A DNA stretch of 62,892 nucleotides, from contig JAUYFQ010000006.1 of NCBI GenBank assembly GCA_030690895.1, positions 1 to 62,892 of the forward strand, given 5' to 3'. Position 1 is the stretch's first letter. Each line of letters opens with the position of its first letter. Below, piece by piece: positions 33,533 to 42,405 of the stretch. The position numbers and the translations under genes were made by a program. The notes beneath the pieces are model-generated. The model was not told the origin of the DNA. It saw only the letters and a list, made by a program, of their open reading frames with translations, and did not search any database. This DNA comes from Sulfuricellaceae bacterium. GTDB lineage: Bacteria; Pseudomonadota; Gammaproteobacteria; Burkholderiales; Sulfuricellaceae.

Positions 33533-34194
33533 AAAATCGGGTATGGATCGGAATGTTGCGTTTCTGGGCGGAGGACCGTGGGCTTTCCATTTTTCTCGCC
33601 CTGCTCGTGATGGTCATTTTCTTGCTGCCTGTGCTGCCGATGCCGGGTTCGGTCGGACGCTTCGTGGGTAATTTTACGTTCTCTGCCTTGCTCATCGCGG
33701 GCGCAATTTCCTCTGGGCAGTGGCGCTGGATGCGAGTGATTGTGGTGTTGGCGCTGCTGGTGCGGTGGGCGGCGGCTGCGCTATCTTCGGATGCACTCGA
33801 CGTTATGCGGGAAGCTTCCACGCTGATCATGTTCGTGCTGTTCGCCATGGTTGTGGCAGAGCGGGCGTATCGCAGCGGCCCGGTGACCAGTCATCGTATC
33901 AAGGGTGCCGTTGCCGTTTTTCTGTTGCTTGGATTGGTGTGGGCCCATGCTTACGAACTGTTGCATCTCCTGCATCCCGAAGCCTTCAGCGGTGCGGTTG
34001 GCAGTGCCGGGCCGCAAACCTGGATTTACTATAGTTTCGTGACACTTACGACCATGGGATACGGTGATATCACGCCCGTTCACCCAGTCGCACGCTCACT
34101 CGCCATTTCCGAAGCCTTGATCGGCCAGCTCTATGTCGCCACCACGCTGGCGCGACTGGTGGCGCTTCAAGTGGGGTCTGGAAACAAGGACTGA
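33529..34194 (+). CDS. Potassium-channel-like (ion_trans_2) membrane protein
   Basis: 221 residues, hydrophobic, with about five membrane segments. The pore loop has TWIYYSFVTLTTMGYGDITP, where TMGYGD is the potassium selectivity filter, followed by the last helix (SEALIGQLYVATTLARLVAL). No cytoplasmic RCK or nucleotide-binding domain is fused, so gating is not obvious. It starts inside the stop codon of the SulP gene, so equal production of the two membrane proteins is likely, suggesting linked anion and potassium movement; this is inference. Confidence 0.87.
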   Translation: MKNRVWIGMLRFWAEDRGLSIFLALLVMVIFLLPVLPMPGSVGRFVGNFTFSALLIAGAISSGQWRWMRVIVVLALLVRWAAAALSSDALDVMREASTLIMFVLFAMVVAERAYRSGPVTSHRIKGAVAVFLLLGLVWAHAYELLHLLHPEAFSGAVGSAGPQTWIYYSFVTLTTMGYGDITPVHPVARSLAISEALIGQLYVATTLARLVALQVGSGNKD

Positions 34195-34369
34195 TAGCCC
34201 GTGGGCACCTCTAAAAATCCATATTTCATCTCGCCGGCGGCGCGCCAGCCGACGAGCCGTTCGTGGGCAGCGGAGACTCCAGTCACTCGCCGATCCAGGC
34301 AACAGCTACGAGGTGGTGCGAGCCATGTCCCTCATGTCTGTGTCGAGGCGGCCAATAGAAAAAACGAAA

Positions 34370-35698
34370 CTAGCCCAGGTTTAACGCCGCCTCCACCCAG
34401 ATCCGAGCCGATCCGGAATGCTGTTCGAGTTTTTCAGGGGCAATACCCAAGTCGGCAGCGATGCGCACTACTTGTTCACCTCTTCCCTTTTCCATGGCCA
34501 TTGTCAGCATTAAAAACTGGGCGTAGGGGCCAGCACTCTTCAGTAATACCTCAGTGACCACCTCTGGAAGATTCATTTTCTTTAGAGCGTGATCCATCGA
34601 CATGCCAAACAGAATATCAAGCAGCGACAAGAGGCCTACCAGGAATAGTTCGTCACACTCCTGCTTGGGCCGTATTTCGCTTGCTAATAATTCAAGAAAA
34701 TGGGCTCGCCATAGCGCAAGTTCGAGCAAGGCCGCATCGCGACCACTTGTATTTCCCGTCCGAAACATCGATACCGACAACCATCGGTATAGCGTTTCAC
34801 GCCCAAGCACCATCATTGCCTGCTCCAGGCTGGCAACATGCGAAGTAAGTCCCATTATTGGGGAATTTGCCATTTCGACGATCTTCACTGCCACGCCAGG
34901 ATCGCGCTTGCTTACCTCTGATACCCTGGATAAGTCCGCCCCACACCGCAGCAAGTTGAGCATTTCCAGCAAGACCAACCGGCTCTGGTTAAGTTTGTCG
35001 CTTTTGTCTTCCTCATCATTCGCTGTCGCGAAACCGCCAAGCGAATAGCGCACCCCCCATGATTGACAGAGACGATGTTCTGGCCACGTGCTGATGCCGT
35101 CCACCGCAAGCGACAGACTGGGATGACTGGCGATCACTCTTTTTGCGAGCCGTTCCAGATTCTCAAGTGAGTATGACCTGAAGTCCAGCAACATCAGGTT
35201 CGCAATGGTCATGGCAGCAGGATTAGTTGCGCCTGCATCATCCAGGGCCACCCGGCCACCTGCCGCTTTTATCTCCTGAATTGTCTGGATCCAGTCAACA
35301 GAGCTGCTGCCTGTTGACGGAGTTGACACAAGAAACGTCGTGTTGGGTGCGATGAACTGCTGGAAATCACCGTCCTTCCAGTTTTCGATTGTGAGTGGAA
35401 CCAGCGCCAGCCGGCGTTCAGCGAAGATGGCGAGATTATCGGCACGTAGTGCAGATATAGTCAGTGCCGTATCTGGCAGCTTGTTGCTGTCCAGTTTTTG
35501 AACCGTGAAACGATAACCGGCGATACGCGAGTGGCTGTCGAGAATTTCGTCTCGTTGAACGATTGCGGCTTGTTCGTGAATAATCGGGACTGCCGGGGAT
35601 GCTACTTTGCGTGGGGGATGTGATCCGAAAGGGTCATCAGAAATTGCTGCTTTCTCGGAAACCCCAAGCAGCCGCTTAAACAATTTTCCGAAAGCCAT
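34370..35698 (-). CDS. EAL-like/HDOD signalling protein (YuxH family), EAL degenerate
   Basis: 442 residues. The N-terminal half (about 45-220) has an EAL-type fold (IVQRDEILDSHSRIAGYRF; RVALDDAGATNPA), but the EAL triplet and other metal-binding acidic residues are not conserved, so phosphodiesterase activity is unlikely. The C-terminal half (about 225-420) is an HDOD domain (LLEMLNLLRCGADLSRVSEV, PGVAVKIVEMANSP). YuxH-type proteins are regulatory and may bind cyclic di-GMP or partner proteins. Single gene, surrounded by non-coding spacers. Confidence 0.82.
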   Translation of the reverse strand: MAFGKLFKRLLGVSEKAAISDDPFGSHPPRKVASPAVPIIHEQAAIVQRDEILDSHSRIAGYRFTVQKLDSNKLPDTALTISALRADNLAIFAERRLALVPLTIENWKDGDFQQFIAPNTTFLVSTPSTGSSSVDWIQTIQEIKAAGGRVALDDAGATNPAAMTIANLMLLDFRSYSLENLERLAKRVIASHPSLSLAVDGISTWPEHRLCQSWGVRYSLGGFATANDEEDKSDKLNQSRLVLLEMLNLLRCGADLSRVSEVSKRDPGVAVKIVEMANSPIMGLTSHVASLEQAMMVLGRETLYRWLSVSMFRTGNTSGRDAALLELALWRAHFLELLASEIRPKQECDELFLVGLLSLLDILFGMSMDHALKKMNLPEVVTEVLLKSAGPYAQFLMLTMAMEKGRGEQVVRIAADLGIAPEKLEQHSGSARIWVEAALNLG

Positions 35699-35760
35699 AT
35701 AGCCTTTAGGGCGCCTCTAAATTGGACTTAGAAAATGGATGAGACGATTGTAGCACTGGT

Positions 35761-36906
35761 TCAGTTGTCACCGTCGTCTGTGAAGTTGTAGAGATGCGTG
35801 TTGTCCGCCGCTTCCCCTATCCTTGTGCCTTTCGGCAGGAATTTAAGATGCAGGCGGAAGTTATTGCTGTCCGATCTGGCGCTCCGGGTGGCCAGTTCGG
35901 CCGCTTCCAGATAGGCCATGGGGCGCTTGCTTTTCTCGGTTTCAAGCAGCTTTGTCTGGTCGTTGAGCCGCACACTGTACTTGCCCATGTTGTAGAGCAG
36001 GTACATGGCATAGAGGTTGTCGAAATCCTCATACGCGCCTTCTTCCCTGCGGAAGTCCCGGGACATGACGGAGGGGAAACGGTTGGGCAAGTCCTTGAAC
36101 TCGACCTTTTCCTCCTCGCGGGGGTCCACATAGGTCGAGCCGCCGTATTTCTTGTATAGCACCACGTCCATTCCGTACCCGCGCTGGCTCCACTCCTTGA
36201 CGAGTTTCATTGCCATCTCGGTGGGGATATTGGCTGTGGCGACCGCCACCACTTTCCGTCTGGAGAACAGCTTTGCGCTGGTGACGTCCAGATCCTTGTA
36301 CCCGGCGCCAAATTTGAATGCCGAGCCTATGGTCTTGGCGCAGTTGAGATGCATGTAGTCGTACTGGATTTCGCCGTCGTGGTACTCGGTTTTTTTGGCC
36401 TGATGGTGATAGTCGTCATTGATGCGCCTGAAGTAGGCTGCAAGGGCTTCTTTCTCGCCAGCTGGCACGCCATAAACGCGCACGCCGATGAGGGACCGCT
36501 TGTAGATCTCGCCGAAGTCGAGGCCAAATGAGGCCGTGTCATCGAGCGAAGAGGCTGTCTTGAACAGGTACTCCTTCTTCGGGACGCCCACCATCAGGTT
36601 TTTGGTGTAGTAGCCGCTCTCGTGCTTGGTCGTACGGTCGGCATAGAAGTTGGCTGAGTAGACCAGGTCGTCGCCGGGTACTTCATCCCGGATGCCCAGG
36701 GCAAGGTGGCCAGCCGAGCCGCCCTTGGAAGTGCCGAAGCTGATCAGCAACTCCAGATCGTAGGGATCCTTGTGAAGGAGGTCGGTAATCGCGTCGATGT
36801 TCGCCGGTTCGGGCCCGCCTTTGCTACCGAAGTCGGCCGCCATGGCATCCGTTACGAACGCAAATGCGACTGCTACGAGCCAGGCTTGAAATCTCACCTG
36901 CCTCAT
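35761..36906 (-). CDS. Exported Cys/His protein, possible papain-like (DUF4105/NlpC-type) hydrolase
   Basis: 381 residues from the ATG at 36906, with signal peptide MRQVRFQAWLVAVAFAFVTD and AMA cleavage. SAGHLALGIRDEV and the later YMHLNCAKTIGSAFKFG place a conserved His and a Cys in the order used by circularly permuted NlpC/P60 and DUF4105-like thiol hydrolases. The rest shows no family that I can name. Its start overlaps the SulP stop codon (ATGA), so it is translationally coupled to that permease. The name is a structural guess; activity is not shown. Confidence 0.7.
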   Translation of the reverse strand: MRQVRFQAWLVAVAFAFVTDAMAADFGSKGGPEPANIDAITDLLHKDPYDLELLISFGTSKGGSAGHLALGIRDEVPGDDLVYSANFYADRTTKHESGYYTKNLMVGVPKKEYLFKTASSLDDTASFGLDFGEIYKRSLIGVRVYGVPAGEKEALAAYFRRINDDYHHQAKKTEYHDGEIQYDYMHLNCAKTIGSAFKFGAGYKDLDVTSAKLFSRRKVVAVATANIPTEMAMKLVKEWSQRGYGMDVVLYKKYGGSTYVDPREEEKVEFKDLPNRFPSVMSRDFRREEGAYEDFDNLYAMYLLYNMGKYSVRLNDQTKLLETEKSKRPMAYLEAAELATRSARSDSNNFRLHLKFLPKGTRIGEAADNTHLYNFTDDGDN

Positions 36907-38693
36907 GGAGTGCGCTCCTCCCAATCATTCCAGTTCACCTCGTGGGCTTTGAGGTAGCTGCTGACGGCGACACCAACAGTCGGAAAGAAAGTCTCCTCAC
37001 CAAGCCGTGCGAAAAGCCCGAATCGCTTCAGCTTGTCCTTGACGGGGTCCTTCATCTCGGCAAAGCACAATTCGATGCCCGCTGCTTGCAAAGTCTCGTC
37101 CAGTTCGGCCAGCATGTCGGCGGAGGTGACGTCCACGCTGGTGACCGGTTCCGCTGCAACAACCAGCCAGCGCACTGGTGTAGGCGATGTGGCCACCGCG
37201 CCCAGTACACGGTTATGAAACAACTCGGCGTTGGCGAAAAACAGGGGCGCATCCCAGCGAAACAAGACCAGGCCGGGAATCTGCCTGGCATCCGGATAGC
37301 GCGTGATGTCGTGGTAGCCCTTGACGCCCTCGGCGCGTCCCAGGACTGCGGAGTACGGGCGCCAGCCATCCCACAGGAATTCGATGACGGCAATCACGAT
37401 TGCCAGGCCGATGCCTGGAATCGCGCCCAGCACAGCCACGCCGATGGTGCAGACGATCGATAGCCAGAATTCCCAGCGCTGGATGCGATAGATGCGACGC
37501 AGGTCGGTGACCTCGATCAGGCCGATGGCAGAAGCGATCACGACTGCAGCCAGTGCGCTGGTGGGCAAATTCTGCAGCAGGTCCGGTGCTACCAGCAGTA
37601 GCAGGGCTACGGCGAGTGCGCCGACGACGCCGGTCAACTGGGTTTTGGCACCCGCCGCCTCGGCCACGGGCGTGCGTGACGAACTGCTGCTGATGGGAAA
37701 GCCCTGAAAAAATCCAGCCAGCAGGTTGGCGGCGCCGAGCCCCACCATCTCCTGGTTCGGGTCGACATGGGTACGGGTTCGCGCGGCATAGACACGCGAA
37801 AGCACGCTGGTGTCGGCGAACGAGATGAGCGCGAGGGTGCAACCGCCGATCAGCACGGGGCCGATGTCGGCGTAGGTGATCCAGGGAATGGCGAAGGCGG
37901 GCAGGCCTTGCGGGAGGGAGCCGAGGACTGATACCCCGGCGCGCGTTGCAAGGTCCAGCGTGCCAACGACGACGGTCGCTATAATCACGGCGATCAGGAT
38001 GCCGGGCAAGCGCTTGCTGCCTTTGAGCAGCAGGATGATAGCCAGGGTGCCAGCACCGACCGTGAATGCAGTCCAGTTGGACATCCCACCCAGCACAGCC
38101 TTGACGATGGCTAACAGATTTTCCAGCGGGCCGATGTTCTCGATCGAAAACCCGAACAGCTTGGGCAGTTGGCTGATCAACACGGTTACTGCAATGCCAT
38201 TCATGTAGCCGTAGCGGATCGGTTTGGAAAGTAGTTCGGTTATGAAGCCCAGGCGCATCAGGCCTGCCGCGATGCATACCACACCGGACACGATCGCCAT
38301 CATGCTGGCCAAGGCAATGGCGCGCAGGGGGTCGCCGCCAGATTGCTGCATGACGATGGCGAGGATGACGGCGACCAGCGCAGAGTCGGGCCCCAGCACC
38401 AGAATGCGGCTGGGGCCGAACAGCGCATAAGCCAGCAGCGGGACGATCGTTGCATACAGGCCATAGATGCCCGGTAAGCCGGATGCCACCGCGTAGGCGA
38501 TGCCTACGGGCACCAACATCGTCGTCAACACCAGTCCAGCGACGATGTCGTGGCGCAGCCAAGCTGCCTCATAGCGGCGCAAGACTTGCAGCCCCGGCAA
38601 CCAGTGCATCCAGCCGGCCTGGTCGGATTTTCTCCGCTGTTGTGGGCTGCGACCTGGTTCCGGATTATGTGGCGAGGGGGCAGAATCGTTCAT
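36903..38693 (-). CDS. SulP-family anion permease with STAS domain (second copy)
   Basis: 596 residues: membrane domain with DIVAGLVLTTMLVPVGIAYA, SKPIRYGYMNGIAVTVL, FPISSSSSRTPVAEAAGAKT and a C-terminal STAS domain (about 470-580; PGLVLFRWDAPLFFANAELF, TSVDVTSADMLAELDETL). It resembles the sulfate or bicarbonate permeases and is only distantly like the SulP at 31898-33532, so the two are not a recent duplication. It lies 104 bases downstream of the OMF gene of the HlyD operon and is coupled to the exported Cys/His protein. Confidence 0.9.
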   Translation of the reverse strand: MNDSAPSPHNPEPGRSPQQRRKSDQAGWMHWLPGLQVLRRYEAAWLRHDIVAGLVLTTMLVPVGIAYAVASGLPGIYGLYATIVPLLAYALFGPSRILVLGPDSALVAVILAIVMQQSGGDPLRAIALASMMAIVSGVVCIAAGLMRLGFITELLSKPIRYGYMNGIAVTVLISQLPKLFGFSIENIGPLENLLAIVKAVLGGMSNWTAFTVGAGTLAIILLLKGSKRLPGILIAVIIATVVVGTLDLATRAGVSVLGSLPQGLPAFAIPWITYADIGPVLIGGCTLALISFADTSVLSRVYAARTRTHVDPNQEMVGLGAANLLAGFFQGFPISSSSSRTPVAEAAGAKTQLTGVVGALAVALLLLVAPDLLQNLPTSALAAVVIASAIGLIEVTDLRRIYRIQRWEFWLSIVCTIGVAVLGAIPGIGLAIVIAVIEFLWDGWRPYSAVLGRAEGVKGYHDITRYPDARQIPGLVLFRWDAPLFFANAELFHNRVLGAVATSPTPVRWLVVAAEPVTSVDVTSADMLAELDETLQAAGIELCFAEMKDPVKDKLKRFGLFARLGEETFFPTVGVAVSSYLKAHEVNWNDWEERTP

Positions 38694-38796
38694 GAAATTG
38701 CGCCGACTTGGAGATTAAAGTTTGAGGCTTGCCATCGCTCAATCATCGTTGCCTCGTCAGTGAGAGAAAGGGTCCCGATCTGTTTACCCGACAGGA

Positions 38797-40197
38797 TTAC
38801 GACCCTTCTTTTGTCCGTCGGGTTTCAAAGCTGCCCCCAAGCGCAAGGTGCAGATTCGTGCGCTGCGCCAGTTGCTCGCTTTGCACGCGCAACAGGGCGA
38901 GGCGTGCGGCATAAAGGCTCAGGAACTGTTGCTGGACGGCACGAAAATCAGTCTTGCCAACGCGGTAACTGGTTTGCGCCAGTTCGAGCGCACGCTGATT
39001 GTCAGCCAGCACGCGCTGCAGGAAGTTTGCACGATCTGCCAGCGTTTTCCCCGCTGCGAGCGCACTTTCCACGTCGTTGATCGCGCGCAAGGCCATACGG
39101 GCATACTGGGCGAGGGCTTCCTTCTGTTCGAGGGTGCGAATCTCTACCTGTGTATTGAGTGCGCCACCCTGATAAATGGGCGCCAGAAATTTTGCGCCAA
39201 TTCCGCCGGTAGGATTTGAGAAATCTTCCTGGAGCTGCAGTATCTCGCTGCTGAGGCCAGCAACGTTTGCATTGAGCACCAGGCTTGGCAGTCTGGCTGC
39301 CTTGGCTTCTCCCACGCGGTTGAATGCTGCCGCCACGCGACGTTCTGCGGCGATCAGGTCGGGTCGGCGCTCAAGCGTCTCCAGCGGCATGCCGACAGGA
39401 ACCGGAGCGGGCAGGCTGGCGAGACGCTTGCGTGCCTGGAGTTCGGCGGAAGGGTAGCGACCCAGCAAGATCTCCAGTGCGCGGAGCGATTGCTGGTGCG
39501 CAAGGCGTATCTGCGCGGCGCTGTCCTGAATGTTGCCGAGGTTGGCGCGAGCCAGAACAGTGTCCTGCTCGTTGCCAGCGCCGACTTGCTGGCGCTTTTC
39601 GGCAAGCGTCAGGAGCTGTTGCGCGGATTTGACCATCTCATCGGAGATTTCTTGCTGCAACCCGGTTTCGCTGGCGGTGAACCAGCTCTTGGCAGTGGCA
39701 GCGGCAATGGATTGGCGGGAAAATTCAAAATCAGCCAGCGCCGAGGCGTAGGTTTCTTGAGCGGCGTCCCGGCCATAACGCATGCGACCCCAGAGATCCG
39801 GCTCCCACGATACGGCCAGCGAAAGAATTTTCAGGGCATCACCGCCCCCCATGTTGACGCCGCCCGAGCCAAACAGATTGACTGCCGGACGTAGCGCGGC
39901 CTTGGCGAGTTCAACGTATTGCCCGGCCTGCTCGACACGGGTAGCGCCCACTCGCAGATCAGGGTTGTGGGCGATGGCTTCGCTGACCAGCGCATCGAGC
40001 TCGACATCGTTGAAGCTCGCGAGCCAGTTGTCAGCGATGACGCCGGCATGGCTATCCGCTTTCCATTCTGTGGGTAGTGCAACGTTGGTCAGCCCCTGCT
40101 GCTGAATTTCAGCGCGGGAGGGAGGGGGCAGGGTCTGGCAACCAGCATTTGCCAGACATAGCGCGGCGCAAAGCCAGACAGGATTACGCTGCATCAT
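38797..40197 (-). CDS. Outer-membrane efflux lipoprotein (NodT family), HlyD operon
   Basis: About 466 residues with lipobox NAGC in LCAALCLANAGCQTLPPPS and the two OMF repeats (FNDVELDALVSEAIAHNPDL; LERRPDLIAAERRVAAAFNR). It is the outer-membrane channel for the HlyD-type adaptor encoded next to it, with which it shares the TGATG stop-start overlap at 40195-40199. No inner-membrane ABC, MFS or RND pump is encoded here, so the transport partner is missing or elsewhere. Confidence 0.9.
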   Translation of the reverse strand: MMQRNPVWLCAALCLANAGCQTLPPPSRAEIQQQGLTNVALPTEWKADSHAGVIADNWLASFNDVELDALVSEAIAHNPDLRVGATRVEQAGQYVELAKAALRPAVNLFGSGGVNMGGGDALKILSLAVSWEPDLWGRMRYGRDAAQETYASALADFEFSRQSIAAATAKSWFTASETGLQQEISDEMVKSAQQLLTLAEKRQQVGAGNEQDTVLARANLGNIQDSAAQIRLAHQQSLRALEILLGRYPSAELQARKRLASLPAPVPVGMPLETLERRPDLIAAERRVAAAFNRVGEAKAARLPSLVLNANVAGLSSEILQLQEDFSNPTGGIGAKFLAPIYQGGALNTQVEIRTLEQKEALAQYARMALRAINDVESALAAGKTLADRANFLQRVLADNQRALELAQTSYRVGKTDFRAVQQQFLSLYAARLALLRVQSEQLAQRTNLHLALGGSFETRRTKEGS

Positions 40198-41378
40198 CAA
40201 TGTAGCTTGAGAATCAGCCAGTCGAGCTTGGCGCCGACACGGATGATGATTTTTCGGACGATGTGTATTATCTCTCCGCTATCGGTAAAGATGGCGCCAC
40301 TACCACGTGCGCCGGAAGCGAGAAAAATATCCTTGTCCTTGCCATCCACAGTCAAGCGAACCGCCAGGCTGTTGGGCGGAATGGGCGCAACGCCAGCCAC
40401 CCCGTTCATTGAGCCTATCGGCAACTGACCCTGCGCCGTGGCCCACATGATGGAGTCCACCCGCGCCTTTACAACGCGACCGGGGTACATCCTGAAGGCA
40501 ATTTCGGCTTCCTGACCCGGCTCGATTTTGCGGACTTCATTTTGATTGAAGATGGCGAGTATCCACTGCTCGTCCTCGACGAAATTCATGGCGGGAACCA
40601 TGGGCAGCGGCACGGCCATGGCGCCGGGGCGCAACGACATGGAAATTACGGAGCCATTAGCCGGGGCATGATGGACGGTTTGGCTCAATTTCCACTTTGA
40701 GTCCGCCAATTGAGCTTCGGCGCGTGCAATCTGCGCCTTGACGTTCGCCACTTCGTCCTGGTCGCCATCTGTGGTCTTGGCGGAAAGCTTCTCGCGTACC
40801 TGCGATTCGCTGGCGGCGAGGGAGGCCAGTTCGGCCTCAAGGTTTCCGATGTCAGCCTGAGCCTGCTCGTGGTCGAATTTATTGCCTGCGCCTGTCGCGG
40901 CCAGTTCCTTGAATTGTTGGGCGCGCAGTTGAGCGAGCTTGAGCTTGGCGCTCACGGCTTCTTTCTTGCCGGTGGCCGCCTTCAACTGGTCTTTCAGGCC
41001 ACGGCTATTGGCATTGGCCGTGACGAGTTGCACCTTGAGTTGGGCAAGCTGAGCCGCGAAACTTTTTACGTCCAGCTCATAGGGCGTCGGGTCGATCTTG
41101 AACAGCACCTCGCCCTTCTTGACCGGGCGATTGGGCTCGACGGGTACTTCCGTGACAATTCCGTTCACGCGCGGATTGATGGCAACTACATAGTTGATGA
41201 CGCGCACGTCAGCCGAGGAGGGCGCGACGATGTTGAGGATCAGGATCAGTGCCGAGATACCGATGACAGGTATGGTGATGACGATGACCTGGCTGACGAT
41301 GTTCCAGGGTAGCCACTTGAACTTGAAAAAAATCAGCCAGACGAAAAACGAGTAGATGGCGAGCAGCAGGATTTCCAT
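40197..41378 (-). CDS. HlyD/EmrA-like membrane-fusion protein (YiaV/YibH type)
   Basis: 393 residues. Two N-terminal membrane helices (LLAIYSFFVWLIFFKFKWLP and a second, VIVITIPVIGISALILILNI) precede the lipoyl-like half (INPRVNGIVTEVPVEPNRPV), a long coiled-coil (about 105-215: AQLAQLKVQLVTANANSRGL ... VANVKAQIARAEAQLADSKW) and the beta-barrel. Two helices at the start and a partner DUF3302 protein upstream are the YiaW-YiaV arrangement of E. coli. The substrate is not known. Confidence 0.88.
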   Translation of the reverse strand: MEILLLAIYSFFVWLIFFKFKWLPWNIVSQVIVITIPVIGISALILILNIVAPSSADVRVINYVVAINPRVNGIVTEVPVEPNRPVKKGEVLFKIDPTPYELDVKSFAAQLAQLKVQLVTANANSRGLKDQLKAATGKKEAVSAKLKLAQLRAQQFKELAATGAGNKFDHEQAQADIGNLEAELASLAASESQVREKLSAKTTDGDQDEVANVKAQIARAEAQLADSKWKLSQTVHHAPANGSVISMSLRPGAMAVPLPMVPAMNFVEDEQWILAIFNQNEVRKIEPGQEAEIAFRMYPGRVVKARVDSIMWATAQGQLPIGSMNGVAGVAPIPPNSLAVRLTVDGKDKDIFLASGARGSGAIFTDSGEIIHIVRKIIIRVGAKLDWLILKLH

Positions 41379-41379
41379 A

Positions 41380-41961
41380 TCAGGCCTTATCTCCTTTAAC
41401 GTGAAACTCGCGTAGCGAGCCTTCGTCCCTCTCTCCCTCTGGGAGAGAGTTAGGAGAGAGGGAAGCAGGTTGGCCGGCCAGTTTCATTTCGATCTCGGCC
41501 ACTTTGGCGCGCAACAGGTCCAGCTCGCTCTCGGTTGTCTTCAATTCCTTCTTGTTGTGTTCATGTTCTTCAGCAACGTCAGTCCCATAGGCCAGCTTAT
41601 GGAGAACCGGTTTGGTGTAGGCCCACAGCCAGGCGAGCGGCCACAACAGGCCGCCGAAGGCCAGCGAGAGCAGACATAAAACCTGGATGGCCTTGGCCTG
41701 GGGATGCTTTTTCTTCTCGGCAATTTTCTCGGGCAGGATGTGCACCAGCCAGAAGACAGAGATGCCGATTAGCGGCGTAATCACCAGAACCACCCACGCC
41801 ATAACATCGGCGATGTTATCCAGCGCTTCGCCCTTGAACATCGAGGCCTGTGCTGGCGTGGCCAGGAGCGCGGTGGCCATGATGCACATGTTCACGCAGT
41901 ACATCCGGGGGCGCAACCCGGTGTGGTCTGTTTGCTGGAGCAGGTGGGGTGTTGGTTTCAT
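41380..41961 (-). CDS. DUF3302 inner-membrane protein (YiaW-like) with repeat-derived tail
   Basis: 193 residues starting MKPTPHLLQQ at 41961: a hydrophobic lead with TPAQA-S cleavage, two membrane helices (AWVVLVITPLIGISVFWLVH and LLSLAFGGLLWPLAWLWAYT) and a charged coiled-coil (EEHEHNKKELKTTESELDLL). The C-terminal 25 residues (SPNSLPEGERDEGSLREFHV) come from a copy of the dispersed repeat and are not family sequence. It precedes the HlyD-like gene by 1 base and is the first gene of the operon. Role unknown. Confidence 0.82.
   Translation of the reverse strand: MKPTPHLLQQTDHTGLRPRMYCVNMCIMATALLATPAQASMFKGEALDNIADVMAWVVLVITPLIGISVFWLVHILPEKIAEKKKHPQAKAIQVLCLLSLAFGGLLWPLAWLWAYTKPVLHKLAYGTDVAEEHEHNKKELKTTESELDLLRAKVAEIEMKLAGQPASLSPNSLPEGERDEGSLREFHVKGDKA
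41405..41463. repeat. Dispersed CTCTCCC/GGGAGAG palindromic repeat in the DUF3302 gene end
   Basis: actcgcgtagcgagccttcg then tccctctctccctctgggag and agagttaggagagaggg. It differs from the 7385-7442 copy at only a few positions. It encodes the last residues of the DUF3302 protein in frame. Confidence 0.8.
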
Positions 41962-42105
41962 GATGTGCGTGTTTAATCCTTTGAGCCTTTGTTTGGCATT
42001 GGGCGAACCGAGCTGAGCCTGCCTTGATTTCGCCTCATGGTACACCACGGGCGGCTCACCGCAAAGAATAAGGGGGTGGCAATTAAAGGAGGACTTTCGC
42101 TACGT

Positions 42106-42303
42106 CTAGTTACCAAAAAGTGGTCTACCGTCGTTGTATGCATTGTATTTTTCACGGGTCTCAAATATGTGCTGCTTGACCATTTTCAGCTTGCTCAGTT
42201 TACGATGGCCGATCTCTGACTTTATACGCCGCTTCCTACCATCGTCGTCTATCAAAATCACATTTCCGTCAACATCGGTCAAGTAAACTACTTGAAGATC
42301 CAT
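42106..42303 (-). CDS. Small protein of unknown function, possibly a gene fragment
   Basis: About 65 residues from the ATG at 42303 (MDLQVVYLTDVDGNVILIDD ... NAYNDGRPLFGN), preceded by AAGGAG only 3 bases away. The frame continues upstream to 42405 (non-ATG start) and that part includes LYTLILVLDNFVSEVKAAKE, but a terminator-like hairpin (42363-42386) lies within it, which argues for the shorter gene. No family is recognised. It sits alone at the edge of the accessory patch. Confidence 0.4.
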   Translation of the reverse strand: MDLQVVYLTDVDGNVILIDDDGRKRRIKSEIGHRKLSKLKMVKQHIFETREKYNAYNDGRPLFGN

Positions 42304-42362
42304 GCGCTCCTTCGCTGCCTTAACCTCGCTGACAAAGTTGTCCAGAACCAGAATCAGAGTGT

Positions 42363-42386
42363 AAAGGCCTCCTTTTGGAGGCCTTT
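42363..42386. terminator. Perfect 10-bp hairpin with T-tracts (bidirectional terminator-like)
   Basis: AAAGGCCTCC TTTT GGAGGCCTTT; the arms are perfectly complementary with a 4-base loop and A/T at both ends. No gene is recognised immediately on the left or right that needs it, so it may be left from a gene now lost. Confidence 0.65.
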
Positions 42387-42405
42387 CGCTTTCTAGTGTT
42401 TGCAA

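Noticed and set aside
37213..38562. Second minus-strand frame of 449 codons within the SulP gene
   Set aside because: Out-of-frame reading of the permease; Arg/His-rich with no membrane segments, unlike the in-frame product.
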